From: Paractinoplanes lichenicola
Lineage (GTDB): Bacteria; Actinomycetota; Actinomycetes; Mycobacteriales; Micromonosporaceae
Length of the DNA stretch: 64,000 nt
Assembly (NCBI RefSeq): GCF_016785085.1
Contig: NZ_JAENHO010000025.1
Coordinates: 20,207 to 84,206, forward strand
Direction: 5' to 3'
Below, one piece after another: positions 50,200 to 58,070 of the stretch (positions are counted from its first letter, which is position 1; the number at the start of each line of letters is the position of its first letter). A program made the translations under genes and the position numbers. A model generated the notes under the pieces. That model did not search any database. It was not told the origin of the DNA and was given only the letters and a program-made list of their open reading frames with translations.

Positions 50200-50225
50200 G
50201 GGGCCCCGATCGAGGGCCCCTTTTT
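50200..50225 (+). terminator. Strong Rho-independent terminator
   Basis: GGGGCCC CGATCGA GGGCCCC TTTTT, a 7-bp perfect GC stem with U-tract, right after the DivIVA-like gene and before the convergent DUF2631 gene; can serve both directions. Confidence 0.9.
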
Positions 50226-50246
50226 GTCGCTCGGAAGAAGTCGTGC

Positions 50247-50480
50247 TTACTGGTCCTCGGGCTTCAAGCCGTTGCGCCGCAGCACCGCGTCGACGATCAC
50301 CGCGGCGACCAGCCCCACCGCGAAGACGACGAGCCAGATGTTCTCGGTGTTGCCCTCGTGGTTGCCCCAGAAGAACATCAGCGTGATCGCGGCCGAAATG
50401 ATCGCCGCGCGTCGCGCCCGCTTCCGGTTGCCCGGCTTGAGCTGGTCGGGGGCATACACCGGTTCCTGATCGGCAGCCAC
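50247..50480 (-). CDS. DUF2631-family small membrane protein
   Basis: 77 residues with two hydrophobic helices (AAIISAAITLMFFWGN and IWLVVFAVGLVAAVIVDAVL) and the family's GNHEGNTENIW turn. DUF2631 proteins are small actinobacterial membrane proteins. Function unknown. Confidence 0.8.
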   Translation of the reverse strand: MAADQEPVYAPDQLKPGNRKRARRAAIISAAITLMFFWGNHEGNTENIWLVVFAVGLVAAVIVDAVLRRNGLKPEDQ

Positions 50481-50607
50481 GCCTGATCCTTCCTCGAAGG
50501 TCGATCTCGTCCGGGTTCAGTCTCGCACGACGGCTCCGCGCGCGGCCCACCAACCCGGACCCGGTACCTTCGATGCGGTCGGGTTCACGGATCGAGGGAG
50601 TAGAACG

Positions 50608-52167
50608 GTGCGGATCACAGGCACTGGACACGCGAGCATGCGGATCGACACCGCCGCGGGCAGCATTCTGTGCGATCCGTGGGTCAATCCCGCCTATTTC
50701 GGCTCATGGTTCCCGTTCCCCGACAATTCCCTGCTCGACTGGGAGACCTTGGGCGACGTCGACTACCTCTACGTGTCGCACCTGCACCGCGACCACTTCG
50801 ACGCCGAGCACCTCAAGCACTTCATCAGCAAGAAGGCGACGGTGCTGCTGCCGGAGTATCCGACCAGCCAGCTCGAGGACGAGCTGCGCGAGCTGGGCTT
50901 CACCAGCTTCTTCAAGACCAAGTCGGACGAGGTGCACGAGCTCGACGGCGGCCTCAAGATCATGATCCAGGCGCTGATCAGCCCGACCGACGGCCCGATC
51001 GGCGACTCGTCGCTGTGGGTCGAGCACGACGGCGTCCGGATGCTCAATCAAAATGACGCCCGCCCGACCGACCTGACCCGGTTCAACGAGCTGGGCCACG
51101 TGCACGCCCACATGCTGCAGTTCTCCGGCGCGATCTGGTATCCGATGGTCTACGAGCTGCCCGACGCGGCCAAGACCGCCTTCGGCAAGCAGAAGCGCGA
51201 CCGCCAGTTCGACCGCACGTGGCGCTACATCGACGACCTCAAGGCCGACCACGTCTTCCCGATCGCCGGCCCGCCGTGCTTCCTCGACGACTCGCTCTGG
51301 AAGTTCAACGACATCTTCGGTGACGAGGGCAACATCTTCCCCGACCAGTCGGTCTTCATCTCGGAGTACGCGAAGGTCGGCGGCACCAACGGCGTTGTCC
51401 TGCTGCCCGGCTCGGTTTCCGAATTGTCCGAGTCCTCGATCTCCACGACTCACCCGACCGACGTCGACGAGTTCTTCGCCAACAAGCAGGCCCACCTCGA
51501 GGAGATGCGCGAGCGCAAGGCCCCGGTCATCGCGGCCGAGAAGGCCTCCTGGCGCCACCCCGAGATCGACGTGCTCGGCGCCATGAAGAAGCGCATCGAA
51601 CCCCTGCTCGAAGAGTCGATCTACATGGCCCAGGGCGTCGGCGGCCCGGTCCGCTTCGACCTGACCGACTCGTTCGGCCCCGACGGCAACGTCGTCGAGT
51701 CGATCGTCGTCGACTTCCCCGGCAAGCAGGTCCGCCCCTACGCCGACGAGAAGGTGCGCTACCGCTTCAAGACCGGCCGCGCCCTGATCGAGCACCTCAT
51801 CCACATCGACGAGGGCGACTGGGTCAACTCGCTTTTCCTGAGCTGCCGCTTCTCCGCCGCCCGCATCGGGCAATACAACGAATACGTCTACGCGTTCTTC
51901 AAGTGCCTCTCCGAGGAGCGCCTGCAATACGCCGAGGGCTGGTACGACGAGCACGAGAAGGCCGTCGAGGCGGAAGACACGGTTCTGGGTGATTGGACCG
52001 TCCAGCGCCGCTGCCCGCATCTCAAGGCCGACCTGAGCCGCTTCGGCATTGTCGACGGCAACGTGCTGACCTGCCAGCTGCACGGCTGGAAATTCGACCT
52101 CCCCAGCGGCCGGTGCCTGACCAGCGTGGGGCATAAGATTCGGGCAGAAAAAACGGAAAAAGCATAA
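50608..52167 (+). CDS. Metallo-beta-lactamase-fold/Rieske fusion protein (CMAH-like)
   Basis: 519 residues. N-terminal MBL fold: TGHASMRI, the metal motif HLHRDHFDAEH (HxHxDH) near residue 58, and later acidic and His positions (NQNDARPTD, GHVHAH). A C-terminal Rieske domain (about 440-519) has CPHLKADLSRFG and LTCQLHGWKFDLPSG, the C-H/C-x-x-H ligands of a [2Fe-2S] cluster. The same combination occurs in animal CMP-N-acetylneuraminate hydroxylase, where the Rieske domain comes first. No electron-transfer partner gene lies adjacent. A lone Rieske oxygenase-like enzyme on a phosphosugar or nucleotide sugar is inferred. Confidence 0.88.
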   Translation: MRITGTGHASMRIDTAAGSILCDPWVNPAYFGSWFPFPDNSLLDWETLGDVDYLYVSHLHRDHFDAEHLKHFISKKATVLLPEYPTSQLEDELRELGFTSFFKTKSDEVHELDGGLKIMIQALISPTDGPIGDSSLWVEHDGVRMLNQNDARPTDLTRFNELGHVHAHMLQFSGAIWYPMVYELPDAAKTAFGKQKRDRQFDRTWRYIDDLKADHVFPIAGPPCFLDDSLWKFNDIFGDEGNIFPDQSVFISEYAKVGGTNGVVLLPGSVSELSESSISTTHPTDVDEFFANKQAHLEEMRERKAPVIAAEKASWRHPEIDVLGAMKKRIEPLLEESIYMAQGVGGPVRFDLTDSFGPDGNVVESIVVDFPGKQVRPYADEKVRYRFKTGRALIEHLIHIDEGDWVNSLFLSCRFSAARIGQYNEYVYAFFKCLSEERLQYAEGWYDEHEKAVEAEDTVLGDWTVQRRCPHLKADLSRFGIVDGNVLTCQLHGWKFDLPSGRCLTSVGHKIRAEKTEKA

Positions 52168-52179
52168 AGCGGCAAACTT

Positions 52180-52440
52180 CAAATGCCCATGTCCCAGCGG
52201 GGTGGTGGGTGGCCGTTGCTCCTGCCAATTCAAATGCAGATGTCCTCGCGGGGTGGTGGGTGGCCGTTGCTCCTGCCAAATCAAATGCAGATGTCCTCGC
52301 GGGGTGGTGGGTGGCCGTCGCTCCTGCCAAATCAAATGCAGATGTCCTCGCGGGGTGGTGGGTGGCCGTCGCTCCTGCCAAATCAAATGCAGATGTCCTC
52401 GCGGGGTGGTGGGTGCAGACCGTCGCTCCCGCGGGGACCG
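52180..52440. repeat. 51-bp tandem repeat array
   Basis: Five units beginning CAAATGC(A/C) at 52180, 52231, 52282, 52333 and 52384, period exactly 51 bp. Each contains GATGTCCTCGCGGGGTGGTG. Units 2-4 are nearly identical; the first is diverged and the last continues into the full ~130-bp dispersed repeat. Because 51 is divisible by three every frame stays open, so the ORFs here are artefacts. Confidence 0.95.
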
Positions 52441-52513
52441 CGGCGGGGCGAGCAGGGCGCTGGCGCGCCCAAAACGCTCACCCCACCACGGCGACGTGAG
52501 TGAGTGGTTGCGC
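52382..52513 (+). repeat. Dispersed ~130-bp repeat, array-associated copy
   Basis: Matches 26694-26823 read on the opposite strand, over its full length. Shared blocks include GCAGACCGTCGCTCCCGCGG and TGGTTGCGC at the far end. Located 215 bp after the Rieske gene stop; its first ~50 bp is the unit multiplied in the adjoining tandem array. Confidence 0.8.
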
Positions 52514-52569
52514 CCAACCCCAGAAGCGCCAGACCTCAAAGCGCAAACCGAAAGCGTCAAACCCCGAGC

Positions 52570-52745
52570 GCCAAGCCCCCAGCGCTAACCCAAGCGCAAC
52601 TTCTCCAGCGCCAGCCCCCAGCGCTAACCCAAGCGCCAACTTTTCCAGCGCCAGCCCCCAGCGCCAACCCAAGCGCCAACTTTTCCAGCGCCAGCCCCCA
52701 GCGCCAGCCCCCAGCGCTAACCCAAGCGCCAACCCTCAGCGCCGA
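52570..52745. repeat. ~40-bp degenerate tandem repeat (AGCGCC-rich)
   Basis: Starts of AGCGC(T/C)AACCC at 52581, 52620, 52660 and 52713, with CCAGCGCCAGCCCCCAGCGC and AACTTTTCC spacers. Period 39-40 bp, then degenerate. Reads as Leu/Gly/Ala-rich peptide on the minus strand but is probably non-coding. Confidence 0.85.
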
Positions 52746-52831
52746 CTCCCAAGCGCAATCCCGAGGGCGTTCCGACCCCGGAAGTATCCGACCCCGAAGG
52801 GCTTGGGGGTGGGGGTGCTGTCGTTGGGGCT

Positions 52832-53245
52832 CTAGTTGGGCTTGCCGCCAGCGGTGTCTGACGTTGCGGCGGGGCCGGTCGAGGTGGGAGTGCTGTCGGT
52901 GTGGCTCCAGGCGGGTTTGCCGCCGGCTGCATTGGACGTTACGTCGGGGCCGATCAGGAGGAAGTGGGCCTCGTCGCCGTCGACTCGGGGGCAGTGTTCG
53001 ACGCCGCGGGGGATGACTAGTAGGTCGCCGGGGGAGAGGGGGACCTCGCCGTCGCGTAGTTGGATTGTCAGGTGGCCGGAGAGCAGGAGGAACGTCTCGT
53101 CCTGGTCGTCGTGGGAGTGCCAGTTCGTCGAGCGGGTGCCCTTGGCCACCTTGAACAGGTTGCCGTTGGCCCGGGTGAGCACCCGCTGGGACCAGAACTC
53201 CGTGAGGGTGGCCGCCTCGTCCGCTACCGCGTGTTTCGTGAGCAT
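52832..53245 (-). CDS. Cupin-domain protein
   Basis: 137 residues from the ATG at 53245. Single cupin: metal ligands in WHSHDDQDETFLLLSG and a second motif in LSPGDLLVIPRGVEHCP. No fused HTH. The gene is divergent from the GlxA-type regulator 51 bp away, so that regulator probably controls it. The C-terminal 30 residues are Ser/Thr/Pro-rich. Confidence 0.87.
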   Translation of the reverse strand: MLTKHAVADEAATLTEFWSQRVLTRANGNLFKVAKGTRSTNWHSHDDQDETFLLLSGHLTIQLRDGEVPLSPGDLLVIPRGVEHCPRVDGDEAHFLLIGPDVTSNAAGGKPAWSHTDSTPTSTGPAATSDTAGGKPN

Positions 53246-53296
53246 TGGTCGATCGTGAACCCGTGCGCGGGCCGGTGGCAGTGGTAGGAATGGCCA

Positions 53297-54259
53297 ATGC
53301 CGCAAGGATCCTCACACCGGGTCGTGCTTGTCGTCGATGAGCAGTCCAATCCGTTCGAGGTCGGTTGTGCCTGTGAGATCTTCGGTGGTCCGCTGCGGCC
53401 CGAGATCGGCTTCCCGCTTTATGACCTGCGGGTGGTCGCCCCGCGCCGCTCGACGCCGATGCGGGACGCGTTGTTCAGCATCGGCGCGGTCGGGCGGCTC
53501 GACGAGATCGACCGGGCCGACACCGTGATCGTGCCCAACCGGCCCTATGTCGAGACGCCGTCCCGTCCGGTGCTGCTGGCCGCCCTGCGCCGAGCCCACC
53601 AGCGCGGGGCCCGCCTGGTCGGACTCTGCACGGGCGCGTTCACCCTGGCCGAGGCCGGGCTGCTCGACGGGCGCCGGGCGGCCGTCCACTGGAATCTGGC
53701 CGACGAGTTCCGGCAGCGCTTCCCCGCGGTGACGCTCGAACCCGACGTCCTGTTCGTCGACGACGGTGACGTGCTGACCTCGGCCGGCAGTGCCGCCGCG
53801 CTCGATCTCGGGCTGCACATCGTGCGGCTCGACCACGGCGCCGAGGTCGCCAACCACGTCAGCCGCCGGCTCGTCTTCGCCGCCTATCGCGACGGCGGCC
53901 AGCGCCAGTTCGTGGAGCGCCCGATGCCTCCGGCCGCCGGTCAGTCCCTGGCGCCCGCGCTGGCCTGGGCCCAGCAGCGCCTGGACGAGCCGATCACCGT
54001 CGCCGACCTGGCCCGCCGGGCCGGACTGAGCGCGGGCAGCCTGCACCGCCGCTTCCGGGCCGAGCTGGGCACCACCCCGTTGGCCTGGCTGACCGTCGAA
54101 CGGGTCACCCTGGCCTGCCGCCTGATCGAGCTGGGCGACCATGGGCTGGAGACCGTGGCGCACCGCTCGGGCCTGGGCACCGGCGCCAACATGCGAGCCC
54201 TGTTCAAGCGGCATGTCGGCGTCAGCCCGGCGGACTACCGCCGCCGGTTCACCGGCTGA
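53297..54259 (+). CDS. GlxA-type AraC regulator with DJ-1/PfpI domain
   Basis: 320 residues. N-terminal DJ-1/PfpI (GATase1-like) domain with RGARLVGLCTGAFTLAEAGLLDG carrying the conserved Cys. C-terminal AraC HTH pair (ITVADLARRAGLSAGSLHRRFRAELG and GLETVAHRSGLGTGANMRALFKRHVG). Typical transcriptional activators of this class sense small amines or amides. Divergent from the cupin gene; the 51-bp gap holds the shared promoter. Confidence 0.93.
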   Translation: MPQGSSHRVVLVVDEQSNPFEVGCACEIFGGPLRPEIGFPLYDLRVVAPRRSTPMRDALFSIGAVGRLDEIDRADTVIVPNRPYVETPSRPVLLAALRRAHQRGARLVGLCTGAFTLAEAGLLDGRRAAVHWNLADEFRQRFPAVTLEPDVLFVDDGDVLTSAGSAAALDLGLHIVRLDHGAEVANHVSRRLVFAAYRDGGQRQFVERPMPPAAGQSLAPALAWAQQRLDEPITVADLARRAGLSAGSLHRRFRAELGTTPLAWLTVERVTLACRLIELGDHGLETVAHRSGLGTGANMRALFKRHVGVSPADYRRRFTG

Positions 54260-54327
54260 TCGAGGCGGCCGGCCCGCAGCAACCCGGCTCAGGCGGACCG
54301 GCCCGCAGCGGACCGGCCGAAAGCGAG

Positions 54328-55941
54328 TCAGCCGATCGACAGGTCGCGGAGGATGCGCTTGGCGGCGTTGTGGCCGGCGGCGCCGATCACGCTGCCCGCG
54401 GGGTGGGCGCCCGCCGAACCCGCGTACAGGCCGTCGAGACCGGTGAAATAGGGCATGCGCTCGTCGAAGGCGACCGTGTTGTCGACGTGGTGGATGTGGC
54501 CGCCGGTGATGCCGAAGTGCTGCTCGATGCCGGGGGGCGTGAGCGGCATCATGTCGACGATCAGGTCGCGCGTGCCCGGCGCGTACCGCTCGCAGATGTC
54601 CAGCAGCCGGTCGACGTACGCGGGAAGCTCTTGATCCCACGACGAGCCCGCGGGCGTGTAGGGAACCGACTGCACGAACAGCGCCGACGAGTGGTGGCCC
54701 TCGGCGTCCTGCAGCGACGGGTCGACCGTGGTGTGCAGATACCACTCGATGGTCGGCTCCTCGGGCAGCCGGCCCGCCTGCACGTCGGCCCACATCGCGC
54801 GCAGGGCGGCCATGGGCGAGTCGGTGCCGGGCCGGCCGGCCAGACCGGCCGAACCGGGCAGCAGGTGGATCGTCGACCCGAACGGCGAGGCCGAGCCGGG
54901 CGGCAGACAGGTGAACTCGGGCAGGCCGCGCAGGGCCAGGTTGAGCTTGAGCGTGCTGCCGGGGCGTTGCACGGCGGCCATCCGGTCGGTCAGCTCGGCC
55001 GGCAGGCTCCCCGCGGGCACCAGGTCGATCAGCCGGTACGGGTCGCAGGAGCCGAGCACGACGCGGGCGCCGACCTGGTGGCCGTCGGCCAGCACGACCC
55101 CGCTCACGGCCCCGCCGTCGACAGTCACGGCCTGCACGGGGGCCTCGGTGAAGATCTGGCCCCCGGCCGCCCGGGCGGCGTCGGCGAACGTGCGGGTGAC
55201 CGTGCCCATGCCGCCCTCGGCGATCATCCACGTGCCGTCCGAGCCGGGCAGGCGGCACATGTTGTGCACCAGGAAGTTGTGGCCGGTGCCGGGGTCGTCG
55301 GGGCCCGCGTTGAGGCCGGAGAGCCCGTCGGTCACGGCGTACATGCTCACCAGCAGTTCGCTCTTGAAGCCGAAGCGGGCCAGATAGTCGGCCACCGAGC
55401 CGCGGACGAGATCGATGAACGTGCTCTGCAGCTGCGGCCGGATGTAACGGTCGGCGGTCTGCTCGACGCTGCCCGGCTCCTGCAGCCAGGCCGGGGCGAG
55501 GTCGGCCCGCAGCGCGCCGATCTCGACCGCCAGCTGCTCGTCGGCGGCCGCGTCGCGCGGCGAGAAGAAGCGCTCGAGCTGCTCGCGGGTCGACGCGTGG
55601 TCGCGGCCGAACAGCAGGTAGGGCGAGCCGGCCGGGCCGGGCGTGGGCAGGAAGTAATGCGGGTCGCGGCGCAGCACGGGGATGTCGACGTCGAGCGTGC
55701 GCAGCAGCTCGGGCGGCATCAGGCCCAGCAGATAGGAGCCGGTGGAGTGGCCGAGGCCGGGCGCCTGGGGGAACGGGCGCTCGGTGCGGGCGGCTCCGCC
55801 GATCACGTCGGTGGCCTCGAGCACGACGACGTCGAGGCCGGCCCGGGCGAGCAGGATCGCGGAGACGAGGCCGTTGTGACCGGCGCCGATGATCACTACG
55901 TCGGACCGGGTGGGGAGGCCGGTGGCGGGGTGAGCGGTCAT
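54328..55941 (-). CDS. Phytoene-desaturase-like FAD oxidoreductase
   Basis: 537 residues. N-terminal dinucleotide fold DVVIIGAGHNGLVSAILLARAGLDVVVLEATDVIGGAARTE, then GDHASTREQLERFF-type and GGMGTVTRTFADAARAAGGQI, and the C-terminal ...LYAGSAGAHPAGSVIGAAGHNAAKRIL motif of the carotenoid desaturase / amine oxidase superfamily (the NAD(P)/FAD-dependent CrtI-like or PYROXD2 branch). No other carotenoid gene is nearby, so the substrate is unknown. Confidence 0.85.
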   Translation of the reverse strand: MTAHPATGLPTRSDVVIIGAGHNGLVSAILLARAGLDVVVLEATDVIGGAARTERPFPQAPGLGHSTGSYLLGLMPPELLRTLDVDIPVLRRDPHYFLPTPGPAGSPYLLFGRDHASTREQLERFFSPRDAAADEQLAVEIGALRADLAPAWLQEPGSVEQTADRYIRPQLQSTFIDLVRGSVADYLARFGFKSELLVSMYAVTDGLSGLNAGPDDPGTGHNFLVHNMCRLPGSDGTWMIAEGGMGTVTRTFADAARAAGGQIFTEAPVQAVTVDGGAVSGVVLADGHQVGARVVLGSCDPYRLIDLVPAGSLPAELTDRMAAVQRPGSTLKLNLALRGLPEFTCLPPGSASPFGSTIHLLPGSAGLAGRPGTDSPMAALRAMWADVQAGRLPEEPTIEWYLHTTVDPSLQDAEGHHSSALFVQSVPYTPAGSSWDQELPAYVDRLLDICERYAPGTRDLIVDMMPLTPPGIEQHFGITGGHIHHVDNTVAFDERMPYFTGLDGLYAGSAGAHPAGSVIGAAGHNAAKRILRDLSIG

Positions 55942-55963
55942 GACGCTTGAGCGTAGCGCCTGA

Positions 55964-56812
55964 CTATGTGAACGATCGCCGTTCCTGGTAGGCGCTGGCG
56001 CTGCGGGTCGCCGCGTAACCGGCCAGCACGATCACGTGGAACAGGTAGAGCCACAGGCCCACGGCCACCATGCCGCCGATCTCGTCGAACCCGCCGAACG
56101 GTGCGCCCAGGTCGAGGGGGAACGAGCAGAAGAGCACAAAACCGTGCAGGAAGCCGGACAGGTTGGCCGCGAAGAACGACCCGACCAGCACCGTCGAGAG
56201 CCAGCGCGGACGATCCGGCGCCACGTAGCGGTAGACCCAGATCAGCACCGGGGTGAGCACCAGCCAGGCGGCCAGGAACGAGAGCACGACACCGAGCACC
56301 GAATACCAGCCGCCCCGCAGCCAGAGGCCGCTGGTCGAGGGCAGCGCGAGGAACATCGCCAGCGTCAGGGCCGGCGCCGCGGCCATCAACGGGAGCCAGG
56401 CCAGGCGGCCGCGCCAGCCGACCAGCGACTCGACGCCCGGTTCGTGGCTGCGCAGCGACACGAAGGCCCGGCGCAGGCCCTCGCCGTACAGGGTGGCGGG
56501 AAGCAGGCTGGCCAGCGCGAACAGGGGCGTCAGGTGCAGCCCGGCGTCGATCAGGGCGCTGAGGGCCTGAGGCGCCCCGATCTGGTCGGGCAGCGCCGCG
56601 ATGGTGCGGCCGGTGAGCCTGCGCACCCGATCGGCGCCCGCGATCAAGCCGGTGATCCAGACTGCGAGCAGGGCGATCGGCACCACCGCGATCCCGCCGT
56701 AGAACGTGACCGCCGCCGCGTGCAGGGCGAGATCACGCCCCCGCAGCGGCCGGAACGGCATCCCTGCCACATGCGCCGTCCGGCGGACCCACCCCGTCAT
56801 GGCGATCTTCAT
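55964..56812 (-). CDS. YihY/BrkB-family membrane protein
   Basis: 282 residues from an ATG at 56812 (ATG at 56800 also possible). About six hydrophobic helices with typical family features: DLALHAAAVTFYGGIAVVPI at the start, LYGEGLRRAF, and VLIWVYRYVAPDRPRW. Members are sometimes annotated as ribonuclease BN, incorrectly; the real function is unknown. It lies divergent to dxr, 58 bp apart. Confidence 0.85.
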   Translation of the reverse strand: MKIAMTGWVRRTAHVAGMPFRPLRGRDLALHAAAVTFYGGIAVVPIALLAVWITGLIAGADRVRRLTGRTIAALPDQIGAPQALSALIDAGLHLTPLFALASLLPATLYGEGLRRAFVSLRSHEPGVESLVGWRGRLAWLPLMAAAPALTLAMFLALPSTSGLWLRGGWYSVLGVVLSFLAAWLVLTPVLIWVYRYVAPDRPRWLSTVLVGSFFAANLSGFLHGFVLFCSFPLDLGAPFGGFDEIGGMVAVGLWLYLFHVIVLAGYAATRSASAYQERRSFT

Positions 56813-56870
56813 ACCCAGTTGCCCGCGACCCGACGCGAGAGTGTCGTACCGGTCCGGGAAGATGGGCGGC

Positions 56871-58070
56871 ATGCGCGACCTCGTACTGCTCGGCTCGACC
56901 GGGTCCATCGGCACCCAGGCCATCGACATCGTGCGGCGTAACCCCGACAAGTTCCGGGTCGTGGCGCTCGGCGCGGGTGGCGGAAACGTCGAGCTGCTGG
57001 CCGCCCAGGCCCTCGAGCTGGGCGTCGAGGTGGTGGGCGTGGCCCGCGCCACGGTGGTGCAGGATCTGCAGCTCGCCTTCTACGCCGAGGCGCAGCGCCG
57101 CGGCTGGGCCACCGGCGACTTCAAGCTGCCCAAGATCGTGGCCGGGCCCGACGCGATGACCGAGCTCGCCCGCGTGCCGTGCGACGTGGTGCTCAACGGC
57201 GTGGTCGGCAGCCTCGGCCTCGCCCCGACGCTGGCCGCCCTCGAGTCGGGCCGCATCCTCGCCCTGGCCAACAAGGAGTCGCTGGTCGCCGGGGGCCCGC
57301 TCGTGCGGCGCATCGCCAAGCAGGGCCAGATCGTGCCGGTCGACTCCGAGCACTCGGCGCTGGCCCAGTGCCTGCGCGGCGGCACGGCGGCCGAGGTGCG
57401 CCGGCTCGTGCTGACCGCCAGCGGGGGCGCCTTCCGGGGCCGCCGCCGCGAGGAGCTGGCGAACGTCACCGTCGACGACGCGCTCAAGCACCCGACGTGG
57501 GACATGGGCCCGGTCGTGACCATCAACACGGCCACGATGGTGAACAAGGGGCTCGAGGTGATCGAGGCGCACGAGTTGTTCGACGTGCCCTACGACGACA
57601 TCGAAGTGATGGTGCACCCGCAGTCTTATCTGCACTCGATGGTCGAGTTCGCCGACGGCTCGACGCTGGCCCAGGCCAGCCCGCCCGACATGCGGCTGCC
57701 GATCGCGCTTGCGCTGGCCTGGCCCGAGCGGGTGCCGGGGGCCGCCGCGGGCGTCGACTGGCGTGAGGCGCACAACTGGGAGCTGCGCCCGCTCGACGAC
57801 GAGGCGTTCCCGGCGGTGAGCCTGGCCAAGCAGGCCGGCCGCGAGGGCCACTGCCGCCCGGCGATCTACAACGCCGCGAACGAGGAGTGTGTGGCCGCGT
57901 TCGTCGCCGGTCGGCTACCTTTTCTGGGCATCGTCGACACACTGGAACGGGTGCTCGCGGCGGCTCCTCGATTTGCCGAGCCGAGTACCGTCGAGGAGGT
58001 GCTCGCGGCCGAGTCCTGGGCGCGCACCCAGGCACAGCAGATGATCGCTACTGCGGCAGAAGGAGCTTGA
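56871..58070 (+). CDS. dxr: 1-deoxy-D-xylulose 5-phosphate reductoisomerase
   Basis: 399 residues from the ATG at 56871. NADPH fold: LVLLGSTGSIGTQAIDIVRRNP, then ALANKESLVAGGPLV, PVDSEHSALAQCLRGG, TASGGAFRG, HPTWDMGPVVTINTATMVNKGLEVIEAHELFDVPYDDIEVMVHPQSYLHSMVEFADGS. Commits carbon to the MEP isoprenoid pathway. Its stop overlaps rseP (TGATG), and ispG follows: dxr-rseP-ispG. Confidence 0.98.
   Translation: MRDLVLLGSTGSIGTQAIDIVRRNPDKFRVVALGAGGGNVELLAAQALELGVEVVGVARATVVQDLQLAFYAEAQRRGWATGDFKLPKIVAGPDAMTELARVPCDVVLNGVVGSLGLAPTLAALESGRILALANKESLVAGGPLVRRIAKQGQIVPVDSEHSALAQCLRGGTAAEVRRLVLTASGGAFRGRRREELANVTVDDALKHPTWDMGPVVTINTATMVNKGLEVIEAHELFDVPYDDIEVMVHPQSYLHSMVEFADGSTLAQASPPDMRLPIALALAWPERVPGAAAGVDWREAHNWELRPLDDEAFPAVSLAKQAGREGHCRPAIYNAANEECVAAFVAGRLPFLGIVDTLERVLAAAPRFAEPSTVEEVLAAESWARTQAQQMIATAAEGA

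Larger units (their letters stand above)
52168..52831. other. 664-bp repeat-rich intergenic region
   Basis: Holds the 51-bp array, the dispersed repeat copy and the ~40-bp array. No convincing gene is present; the open frames are repeat-driven. The cupin gene ends at 52832. Confidence 0.7.

Noticed and set aside
52180..52440. CRISPR array
   Set aside because: Units are head-to-tail with no spacers and no cas genes nearby.
52183..52503. Repeat ORFs translating as repeated MSSRGGGWPLLLP-like peptides
   Set aside because: Arise only because the 51-bp tandem unit is divisible by three; all three frames are open.
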